From MADRE2 sp964397015 (GTDB lineage Bacteria; Desulfobacterota; Desulfobacteria; Desulfobacterales; Desulfobacteraceae): a stretch of 7,253 nucleotides of DNA. The translations under genes and the position numbers were made by a program. Where the stretch lies: NCBI GenBank assembly GCA_964397015.1, contig CAYNHL010000158.1:1-7253 (forward strand). The letters run 5' to 3'. Positions 1 through 6,030 of this stretch are shown here, in pieces. Every line of letters starts with the position of its first letter. Position 1 is the stretch's first letter. The notes under the pieces were generated by a model. That model made no database searches. It was not told the DNA's origin and was given only the letters and a program-made list of their open reading frames with translations.

Positions 1-3
1 TCC

Positions 4-492
4 CTATAGCTGTACAACCTCGAATTCGACCTGGGAGTGGGTCAGAAATGTCTTTAGATCCTCTGCCTTGATGGTGGTGGTGGCGGTGTTAGTCAGCGGG
101 TGAAAGTTGAGCAGTTCGTGTCTCATCAGTTCTTTGTCCAGCACTACTTTCAGCGGGTGGCCGGTTCCATTGACCGCAGCAAAAGGGGTTACGGCGCCGG
201 GAATGACCCCGAGCACTTCTGCGAGCAGTTCCGGTTTGCCAAAGGACATGTTTTTAGCTCCTATTTTCCCTGCCACTGATTTGATGTTGATGGGTTTGTC
301 TGCAAGAGTGACCACGAGAAACAGATTTTTCTTCTTATCCTTGAAAAACAGATTTTTGCTGTGAGCTCCACTGATGCCGTCCTGGTGAAGGGCGGCTTCT
401 TCAACGGTATAGACAGCCGGGTGCTCATGGTTTTCATATTTAATGCCGAGCTGTTCAAGGATGGAAAGCAGCTCTTTTTGCGTTTTTATCAT
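4..492 (-). CDS. ProXp-ala/PrdX-type Ala-tRNA(Pro) deacylase (YbaK domain)
   Basis: This 162-residue protein is a single YbaK/aminoacyl-tRNA-synthetase-associated domain. The family hydrolyses mischarged tRNA in trans, here most likely alanine from tRNA(Pro), in the cytoplasm. Seen in the sequence: the substrate-pocket motif HSKNLFF with K46 and N47, the core segment GVIPGAVTPFAAVN (about 95-108), and the FHPLTNTATTT motif with H131. These match the Lys, Asn and His known to matter in the Caulobacter ProXp-ala enzyme, in nearly the same numbering. The ATG at 492 has an AAGGAG ribosome site (500-505) seven bases upstream. It starts 18 bases after the stop of the rpiR-type gene, so the two are probably co-transcribed. 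The length is normal for the family and the gene is complete. YbaK-type Cys-tRNA(Pro) deacylase is the alternative; the PrdX-like motifs favour the Ala-specific branch. No functional link to the sarcosine oxidase genes is evident. Confidence 0.85.
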   Translation of the reverse strand: MIKTQKELLSILEQLGIKYENHEHPAVYTVEEAALHQDGISGAHSKNLFFKDKKKNLFLVVTLADKPINIKSVAGKIGAKNMSFGKPELLAEVLGVIPGAVTPFAAVNGTGHPLKVVLDKELMRHELLNFHPLTNTATTTIKAEDLKTFLTHSQVEFEVVQL

Positions 493-510
493 CGCATGTC
501 TCCTTGTTTG

Positions 511-1386
511 TTATTGAGGGTCAAGGTTGAACAGGATATCATTTTCAAGATATACCTGTTCCAGTTGTTTTTGATAGCCTGACAGGTCATCGCCTCTCCT
601 GCTTGCCAGTTCCTGGACCATGTATTGAATTGTCGCAAGCATTCCTGACACATTTCCAATAAAGGGGATGGACAGGGAGGGAACGACAAGGGACAGGTTG
701 GCAAAAGGAATTACCGGGCAATATGCGCTGTCTGTCAAAGTCAAAAGAGTGTGGCCGGTGCGGCGGACCATTTTGCTCAGCTTGATCAGTTCGTTGGGAT
801 ACCGGGTGCAGGTGGTGAGGATGACAAGGCTCTCGCAATGGGCGTTGGCAAGCATATCCATGCTGGTGCTGTCGCTGCCTTTAAGGATATGGATTCCCTT
901 GCGGATTTTAGTCAGTGACCAGCCCAGGTAATAGGCAAAAGTGTAGGACAGTCTGGATCCCACTACATATACGGTATGACTTTTTTCCATATAATCGACA
1001 AACTGGTTCATGGTTTCTACGCTGATGTTTTCATAAAGGTGTTTCAGGTTGTTTAGTTCTTCGAGAATACCACGATGAAGCCGATCCACTCCTGCTTCCT
1101 TGATTCCTTTGATAGCTGCTCTTTCAGGAAGGGACAGTCCGCTGTTGATAAATTCCTTTAGAGCCTGCTGGAAATCGGAATATCCCTTGTAACCAAGGGA
1201 ACTTACAAAACGGACAACCGTGGCCTCACTGGTCTGGCAGGTTTCCGCCAGTTCCTTGGTGGTCATGAACACGGCTTTGGAGGGATTCTGCATGATATAA
1301 GTGCCCAGCGCCTGGGCCTTTGGCGTCAAATCGTCAAGCCTGGCGGAGATATCGGTAATAACGGGGTTGGATGTCGGGACTTTCAT
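511..1386 (-). CDS. MurR/RpiR-family transcriptional regulator (HTH + SIS)
   Basis: This 291-residue protein is a cytoplasmic DNA-binding regulator. An N-terminal HTH_6 domain covers about residues 8-85, with the recognition region around 43-67 containing TSEATVVRFVSSLGYKGY, which is diagnostic of the RpiR family. A SIS (phosphosugar-isomerase-like) effector domain follows from about 125 to 260, entered by the strand HTVYVVGSRLSYTFAYYLG (137-155). SIS domains usually bind phosphorylated sugars or related metabolites; the ligand here is unknown. The start ATG has an AAAAGG site (1395-1400) with an eight-base gap, and a consensus-like promoter lies further upstream. The gene is divergent from the sox-type operon with only about 145-215 bases between starts, so inference favours local control of both transcription units. 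The length is normal for the family and the gene is complete. Whether it represses or activates cannot be told from sequence. Confidence 0.93.
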   Translation of the reverse strand: MKVPTSNPVITDISARLDDLTPKAQALGTYIMQNPSKAVFMTTKELAETCQTSEATVVRFVSSLGYKGYSDFQQALKEFINSGLSLPERAAIKGIKEAGVDRLHRGILEELNNLKHLYENISVETMNQFVDYMEKSHTVYVVGSRLSYTFAYYLGWSLTKIRKGIHILKGSDSTSMDMLANAHCESLVILTTCTRYPNELIKLSKMVRRTGHTLLTLTDSAYCPVIPFANLSLVVPSLSIPFIGNVSGMLATIQYMVQELASRRGDDLSGYQKQLEQVYLENDILFNLDPQ

Positions 1387-1394
1387 TTTTCAGG

Positions 1395-1400
1395 CCTTTT
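1395..1400 (-). promoter_or_regulatory. Ribosome binding site of the rpiR-type gene
   Basis: AAAAGG on the minus strand lies eight bases before the ATG at 1386 and supports that start. Confidence 0.55.
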
Positions 1401-1454
1401 ATAAATAAGCATTGTCTGCTTGTTGTATTCAATAATTCCAGTATTTGCAGTCAA

Positions 1455-1481
1455 ATTATATCAACCGGATACAGATGTCAA
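1455..1481 (-). promoter_or_regulatory. Candidate sigma70 promoter for the regulator gene
   Basis: On the minus strand a perfect TTGACA (1481-1476) is followed by a perfect TATAAT (1460-1455). The spacer is 15 bases, shorter than the usual 16-18. The predicted transcript start near 1448 would give a leader of about 60 bases. The two perfect hexamers make this the best promoter-like signal in the window, but the short spacer lowers confidence. Confidence 0.42.
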
Positions 1482-1517
1482 GCAAGAGATGAAAGAAAAA
1501 CTATCATTTTAAAATAA

Positions 1518-1529
1518 ATGTATTGACAT
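1518..1529. promoter_or_regulatory. Short palindrome in the divergent spacer, possible operator
   Basis: ATGT-ATTG-ACAT is a perfect 4-base inverted repeat with a 4-base centre. It overlaps the candidate -35 box of the sox-type operon. RpiR proteins often bind short AT-rich inverted repeats near their own gene, so this is a plausible operator. Arms this short occur by chance, and no second copy was noticed nearby. Confidence 0.18.
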
Positions 1530-1551
1530 GATTTGTTTCATAGTGTATTCG
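1523..1551 (+). promoter_or_regulatory. Candidate promoter of the soxBDAG-like operon
   Basis: A perfect TTGACA (1523-1528) is followed after 17 bases by TATTCG (1546-1551), a poor -10 box sharing only the first three bases with TATAAT. A weak -10 with a good -35 would suit an activated promoter. If real, transcription would start near 1558, downstream of the TTG at 1533, which favours the ATG at 1602 as the soxB start. An isolated TAAAAT at 1565-1570 is an alternative -10 without a convincing -35. Confidence 0.28.
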
Positions 1552-1592
1552 CCATTGTAAGAGGTAAAATAATATCAATCCCAAAGTATAAG

Positions 1593-1598
1593 AGAAGG
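1593..1598 (+). promoter_or_regulatory. Ribosome binding site deciding the soxB start
   Basis: AGAAGG lies just before the ATG at 1602 with only three bases between, which is tighter than normal. It is nevertheless the only recognisable ribosome site near any candidate soxB start; the TTG at 1533 has none. Confidence 0.35.
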
Positions 1599-1601
1599 CC
1601 A

Positions 1602-2825
1602 ATGTTTCTAAAGAACAGACCCATGTGGGGTAAAAAGACCAAGCTTAAATCAAGTTACGATGCCGTGCTCATCGGGGGCGGACTTCACAGCCTGGCAACG
1701 GCGTATTTTCTTGCAAAGGATCATGGTATGACAGATATCGCGATCCTGGAAAAGAATTACATCGGGTTTGGCGGTGCGGGCCGGAATACCGCCATTGTCC
1801 GCGCCAACCAGCGGACCCAGGAAAATGTCCCGCTCTACAAGGAAGCCCTGGATTTATGGCCTGTCCTTACCCGGGACCTGGATTACAACCTGATGTTCAA
1901 CAACTGCGGAAATCTCAATCTCATGCACTCTGAGGCGGCTATGAAGGCCGCTCGGATGAATGTATCCACCGCCCAGTTCCATGGAGTGGAAAGCCACCTG
2001 ATCGATGCAAAGCAGGCAAAGGAACTGGTTCCGGCACTGAACATTTCAGAGGATATCACTTTTCCGATTCATGGGGCCATGTATCATCCTCCGGGAGGAA
2101 TTGTCCGCCATGATGCAGTGGTGTGGGGGCTTGCCAAGGGAGCCGCAAAAAAAGGGGTGCAGATCCACCAGCAGACGGAAGCGCTGGGGATAAGGACCCA
2201 GAACGGTAAAATCGAGGCTGTGGAGACGAACCAGGGAACCATCAAAACCAAAAAGGTCTTGATTTCAGCCGGAGGCTACTCGGCAGCCCTGATCCACGGT
2301 ATGCTTGGAATCAAGCTGCCCATCAGCGTATTGACCATACAGGCGATGGTGACCCAGCCGCTCAAGCCTCTTCTGGACCATGTGGTTTCTTCCGGTGCCT
2401 ACCATGCATATGCCAACCAGACCCTTAAAGGCGAGATTGCGACCGGTGCCCACATGGACCCCTGGCCCAACTATACGACCCAGAATACGGCCCACTATAT
2501 CAAACACCAGGCCGAGGCGCTCTCGGAGTTTTTACCCTGTCTCAGGGGCGTCCGCTTCATGCGGATCTGGGGAGGACTGGCCGATATGACACCGGACATG
2601 GCCCCGATAATGGATGGAAACGACCAGGTCGAAGGCTTTTTCATGGACTGCGGATGGGGATATTTCGGATTCAAGTCCTGTTCAGCCGTCGGAAAGCACA
2701 TGGCAAGCTTCATGGCCACGAATGAATGCCCTGATATTCTCAAGCCCTTTGCCTTGAAACGGTATCAGGAGCACCGGCTCATGGGGGAGACAGCCGCCCT
2801 TGTAAACTATAGCCCGGACAATTAG
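1602..2825 (+). CDS. soxB: Sarcosine oxidase beta subunit-like flavoprotein
   Basis: This is the DAO-family subunit of a heterotetrameric sarcosine oxidase-type complex (about 407 residues; the family is about 400-417). By family knowledge it binds FAD non-covalently, carries FMN covalently on a histidine, and oxidises the N-methyl amino acid. Seen in the sequence: the FAD fingerprint YDAVLIGGGLHSLATAYFLA (from residue 19), with Ser30 in place of the usual third Gly; GRNTAIVRANQ (from 60); VRHDAVVWG (168-176) with H170 at the place of the FMN-linking His; and CGWGYFGFK (350-358) with K358 at the place of the substrate-carboxylate Lys. The usual segment is CGWGTGGFK, so Tyr-Phe is atypical. 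The ATG at 1602 is preferred for its AGAAGG site and candidate promoter. A TTG at 1533 in the same frame would add 23 residues, some resembling the N-terminus of proteobacterial SoxB (SVFAIVR). The homologous N-methylglutamate dehydrogenase MgdA is the main alternative. Confidence 0.9.
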   Translation: MFLKNRPMWGKKTKLKSSYDAVLIGGGLHSLATAYFLAKDHGMTDIAILEKNYIGFGGAGRNTAIVRANQRTQENVPLYKEALDLWPVLTRDLDYNLMFNNCGNLNLMHSEAAMKAARMNVSTAQFHGVESHLIDAKQAKELVPALNISEDITFPIHGAMYHPPGGIVRHDAVVWGLAKGAAKKGVQIHQQTEALGIRTQNGKIEAVETNQGTIKTKKVLISAGGYSAALIHGMLGIKLPISVLTIQAMVTQPLKPLLDHVVSSGAYHAYANQTLKGEIATGAHMDPWPNYTTQNTAHYIKHQAEALSEFLPCLRGVRFMRIWGGLADMTPDMAPIMDGNDQVEGFFMDCGWGYFGFKSCSAVGKHMASFMATNECPDILKPFALKRYQEHRLMGETAALVNYSPDN

Positions 2826-2828
2826 GCA

Positions 2829-2835
2829 TAAGGAG
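2829..2835 (+). promoter_or_regulatory. Ribosome binding site of soxD
   Basis: TAAGGAG lies six bases before the soxD ATG, inside the 16-base gap after the soxB stop. It is a strong match and fixes the soxD start. Confidence 0.65.
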
Positions 2836-2841
2836 ATAAAG

Positions 2842-3102
2842 ATGGCGTTAACGATTACATGTCCCATATGCGGGAAAAGAAACGGATACGAGTTTCGATT
2901 CGGTGGAGAAAACAAAGGTCCGGGACCTGATGGTAAAGACCTGACACCTGGTGACTGGTGCGATTATGTTCACATGAACGAATGCGTGGCAGGAATCCAG
3001 GAAGAGTGGTGGTTTCACAAAGACGGGTGCGGATTATGGTTTACCATACACCGGGATACAACAACGAATCTCGAGATAGAAAAGGCGGAGGCCACAAAAT
3101 GA
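2842..3102 (+). CDS. soxD: Sarcosine oxidase delta subunit-like zinc protein
   Basis: This small 86-residue protein matches the SoxD family in length and layout. Its role in the complex is structural: it binds one zinc ion and packs against the alpha subunit. Seen in the sequence: CPICG at 7-11 (C7 and C10) and FHKDGCGLWF (H59 and C63), the four positions that ligate zinc in characterised SoxD (C, C, H, C). The segment around WWFHKDGCGLWFTIHRDT is the family signature. There is no signal peptide or membrane segment, so it is cytoplasmic. Two further cysteines (C40, C48) are not part of the usual site. The gene sits 16 bases after soxB and its TGA stop overlaps the soxA ATG (ATGA at 3099-3102), implying translational coupling. 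MgdB, the equivalent subunit of N-methylglutamate dehydrogenase, cannot be excluded by sequence alone. Confidence 0.93.
   Translation: MALTITCPICGKRNGYEFRFGGENKGPGPDGKDLTPGDWCDYVHMNECVAGIQEEWWFHKDGCGLWFTIHRDTTTNLEIEKAEATK
3087..3091 (+). promoter_or_regulatory. Ribosome binding site fixing the soxA start
   Basis: GGAGG inside the end of soxD lies seven bases before the ATG at 3099. The frame is open upstream to 2958, but that extension overlaps soxD and has no similar site, so 3099 is the likely start. Confidence 0.7.
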
Positions 3103-6020
3103 TGAACCGCTTCAATCATCTGCCGACATTGAAAATTGATTCGGCCAGTAAAATTGCCTTTACATATAAAGGAAAAAAATATTACGGCGTGGAAGGGGAC
3201 ACCATAGCAACGGCCCTGTTTGCAAACGGTGTCAGGATATTTTCCAGGAGCCTGAAATACCATCGCCCCCGGGGGCTTTATTGTCTGGACGGGGAATGCA
3301 GCAACACCTGCATGGAAGTGGACGGGGTCCCGAATGTCCGGTGTGAAAACACATTGCTCAAAGAAGGAATGGTCATCAAGGAGCAGAACGTAAAAGGCTC
3401 TGCTGAAAATGACCTGCTGGGATTTATCGACAAGCTCGACTGGATGATGCCGGCCGGATTTTATTATGATACCATGCACAAACCTGCGAAAATATGGCCC
3501 ATTGCCATGAAGCAGATCCGCAAAACAGCAGGACTCGGCAGACTCAGTCCTGATTTTAAAATGCCGGGCCGTTATGACGAAATATTTCCGTCCACAGATG
3601 TTTGCGTGATCGGTGGCGGGCCGGCAGGCATGACGGCTGCGCTGACGGCGGCAGAAAAGGGGCTTCGCGTAATACTACTGGAGTCCCGTCCATGGCTGGG
3701 CGGCAGTTTTGAATACCGGTCCAGGGAATATAAAAACCGACAGACTCTCCATGAGAGGGCCGGTTTCCTTGCAAGGGAAGTGGCCGGGCAGGAGAATATA
3801 AGGGTTTTTACACATACCGCTGCCGTGGGGGTTTACAACAACAACCTGGTTACTGGTTTTCAGATCGGGAAACAAAGCGATTCTTTTGATCAGCGTTATA
3901 TCGAAATTCGTGCCACAAGTGTGATATCTGCCGCCGGATGTATAGAACGGCCGCTGATCTTTGACCACAATGAACGGCCGGGAGTGATGCAGACAGCCTG
4001 TGCGCTGAGACTTGCCAAAACCTATGGTCTTCTTCCGGGAAAAAAGGCGGTTTTCAGCACGGGTCACGATTTTGGCCTTGAGGCAGCCCTCGATCTGCAC
4101 GAGCTTGGCATGTCCATCGCCTGTATCGCCGATATCCGGGAAGACGGCCATGACCCGGAACTGGTGAAAAAAATCGAAGAGAAAAATATCATGCTGCAGC
4201 GCGGCTGGGTAGCTACCCGGGTTCATGGAAGGAAAGTCGTGAAAATGGTAACGCTTTCCAGCATTGACGGACTGGTTACCAAAAAATTCGGTTGTGACCT
4301 GCTCGTGGCATCGGCAGGCATGACGCCGGTGACCGGTCATATAACGGTGGCACAGGGAAAACTTGCCTATGACAACCATACCGGGTTTTTCCTGCCTGAC
4401 CAGCTGCCGGACAAATTTCATGCCGCAGGAACCCTGCTCGGGTTTACAGATCCGAAGTCCATCGAAGCGTCAGGAAAACTGGCCGGTTTGAAAGCGGCAT
4501 TTGACTGTGCCAACTGTTCAATAAAGGAAATAGGAGAGGCCAACAGTGAACTCGAAGACCTTCCGGGCAGGACACGCGGGACCAAGCTTGTCACTGCACC
4601 GGTCAAGGGCCGCAAGAGTTTTATCTGTTTTGACGAAGATACTACGATAAAAAATATCAACCAGGCGATTGAAAAAGGATTTGACGTACCGGAGCTGATC
4701 AAGCGGTTTACCTCTGCCGGTACCGGTCCCGGGCAGGGAGGAGTTCCGGGCCACAATCTTCCTCTTTACGTGGCCAAGTACCAGGCTCTCCAGGATGTTT
4801 CCATCAGGCCCACCACGGTGAGGCCGCCACTGGTGCCTACTTTGCTGTCAACCTATGCCGGCCGAAACCACAAAATGCTTAAAACCACTCCCATGGACGA
4901 GATGCAGCGAAGTGACGGCGGAATTTTCAGGAATATCGGGGTATGGCAGAGGGCCCGCTATTTTTCAAGTGATTTGACCTGTAAAAAGGAAATTGAAAAT
5001 GTCCGGAACAATGTGGGGATGCTGGATGGGTCTACTCTGGGCAAATTCAGGATCCACGGACCGGATGCGCTCAAAGCCCTTCAAAGGGTATATGTTTCAG
5101 ACATGTCAAAGTTAAAACAGGGACGGGTTAAATACTCGGCCATGTGCAACCCGGACGGGTGTGTCATAGATGACGGGGTTGTCATCAAGAAAAGCGAAAA
5201 CGATTACTATTTCAGTACATCAACGGGACGTGCCGGCCAGACGGTTGAATGGATCAGGTATCATACCCGGTTCGAGGGCTGGGATTTTCACCTTGTGAAC
5301 CTTACCGATGCTTTAGGAGTGATCAACCTTTCCGGGCCCAATTCCAGGAAAGTGCTGGAAAAAATCGTTGACATCGATGTTTCCAACGAAGCGTTTGGCT
5401 TTTCAGAGTACAAGGAATTTACCATCAATGACACCATACCTGTCCTGGCCATGCGCCTTGGATTTGTCGGAGAGCTTTCCTACGAGCTGCATGTGCCTTC
5501 CTCCTATATGAAGGCACTCTGGCTCATGCTCAAGGATGCCGGCCGTGAATTCAATATTCAGAACTTCGGCGTGGAGGCTCAGAATGTGCTGCGGATGGAA
5601 AAATGTCATATAATTCTGGGCCAGGAATCCGAGCAGAGAACAAACCTGCTGGACGTGGGCCTGGGATTTTTATGGAGCCGGAAAAAAGAAGATACCAGAA
5701 CCGTCGGGACCGCAGCGCTTAGTCATGCTGAAAAAGACCAGACACGCCTGAAACTGGTGGGGTTTGAGATGGAAAACAACATGCGGGCGCCAAGGGATGG
5801 ATCTTTGATAGTGGATAACAGGATCCGGGGATATGTGTGCACGGCAAGAGACAGCTTTTCATTGAAAAAAGCGGTTGGAATGGCCCTGGTCGAGGCACCG
5901 CTTGTCAAAAAAGGGACCCGGCTTGAAATTTTTGAAGATGAATGCGGCAACGAGCGGATCTATGGGAAAGTGGTGGACACGCCATTTTACGATCCTGAAG
6001 GCCAACGGATGAAAATGTAA
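3099..6020 (+). CDS. soxA: Sarcosine oxidase alpha subunit-like multidomain protein
   Basis: This 973-residue cytoplasmic subunit has the full SoxA architecture. Residues about 15-95 are a ferredoxin-like Fer2_4 domain (KYHRPRGLYCLDGEC) with cysteines C62, C67, C71 and C82. Residues about 165-465 form a pyridine-nucleotide-disulfide-oxidoreductase-like fold with VCVIGGGPAGMTAAL (G172, G174, G177), which in characterised SoxA binds NAD rather than FAD. Residues about 505-600 are the SoxA linker (FDEDTTIKNI, then SIRPTTVRPPLVPT). Residues about 610-965 are GcvT-like, with NPDGCVIDDGVV (D691, D692) and LGFVGELSYELHV; this half binds tetrahydrofolate and makes 5,10-methylene-THF from the methyl group. 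The start is ATG 3099, overlapping the soxD stop; a second ATG follows at once at 3102. Classical SoxA lacks the cysteines of the first domain. The length is normal for the family (about 970-1000). MgdC is the main alternative. Confidence 0.93.
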   Translation: MMNRFNHLPTLKIDSASKIAFTYKGKKYYGVEGDTIATALFANGVRIFSRSLKYHRPRGLYCLDGECSNTCMEVDGVPNVRCENTLLKEGMVIKEQNVKGSAENDLLGFIDKLDWMMPAGFYYDTMHKPAKIWPIAMKQIRKTAGLGRLSPDFKMPGRYDEIFPSTDVCVIGGGPAGMTAALTAAEKGLRVILLESRPWLGGSFEYRSREYKNRQTLHERAGFLAREVAGQENIRVFTHTAAVGVYNNNLVTGFQIGKQSDSFDQRYIEIRATSVISAAGCIERPLIFDHNERPGVMQTACALRLAKTYGLLPGKKAVFSTGHDFGLEAALDLHELGMSIACIADIREDGHDPELVKKIEEKNIMLQRGWVATRVHGRKVVKMVTLSSIDGLVTKKFGCDLLVASAGMTPVTGHITVAQGKLAYDNHTGFFLPDQLPDKFHAAGTLLGFTDPKSIEASGKLAGLKAAFDCANCSIKEIGEANSELEDLPGRTRGTKLVTAPVKGRKSFICFDEDTTIKNINQAIEKGFDVPELIKRFTSAGTGPGQGGVPGHNLPLYVAKYQALQDVSIRPTTVRPPLVPTLLSTYAGRNHKMLKTTPMDEMQRSDGGIFRNIGVWQRARYFSSDLTCKKEIENVRNNVGMLDGSTLGKFRIHGPDALKALQRVYVSDMSKLKQGRVKYSAMCNPDGCVIDDGVVIKKSENDYYFSTSTGRAGQTVEWIRYHTRFEGWDFHLVNLTDALGVINLSGPNSRKVLEKIVDIDVSNEAFGFSEYKEFTINDTIPVLAMRLGFVGELSYELHVPSSYMKALWLMLKDAGREFNIQNFGVEAQNVLRMEKCHIILGQESEQRTNLLDVGLGFLWSRKKEDTRTVGTAALSHAEKDQTRLKLVGFEMENNMRAPRDGSLIVDNRIRGYVCTARDSFSLKKAVGMALVEAPLVKKGTRLEIFEDECGNERIYGKVVDTPFYDPEGQRMKM

Positions 6021-6030
6021 GGGAAAAATC

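Noticed and set aside
1528..1560. ATG at 1528 as an alternative start near soxB
   Set aside because: It is out of the soxB frame and reaches a TAA after ten codons.
2958..3098. Upstream extension of the soxA reading frame by 47 residues
   Set aside because: It lies inside soxD in another frame, encodes an Arg-rich stretch unlike SoxA, and has no ribosome site. The ATG at 3099 has GGAGG and the typical ATGA overlap.
3015..3479. Minus-strand open frame of 154 residues over the soxD/soxA junction
   Set aside because: Antisense to two genes with strong family signatures; no ribosome site or domain is recognisable.
3675..4421. Long open frame on the minus strand (248 residues)
   Set aside because: It is entirely antisense to the well-supported SoxA nucleotide-binding domain and shows no recognisable motif; it is a shadow of GC-rich coding sequence.
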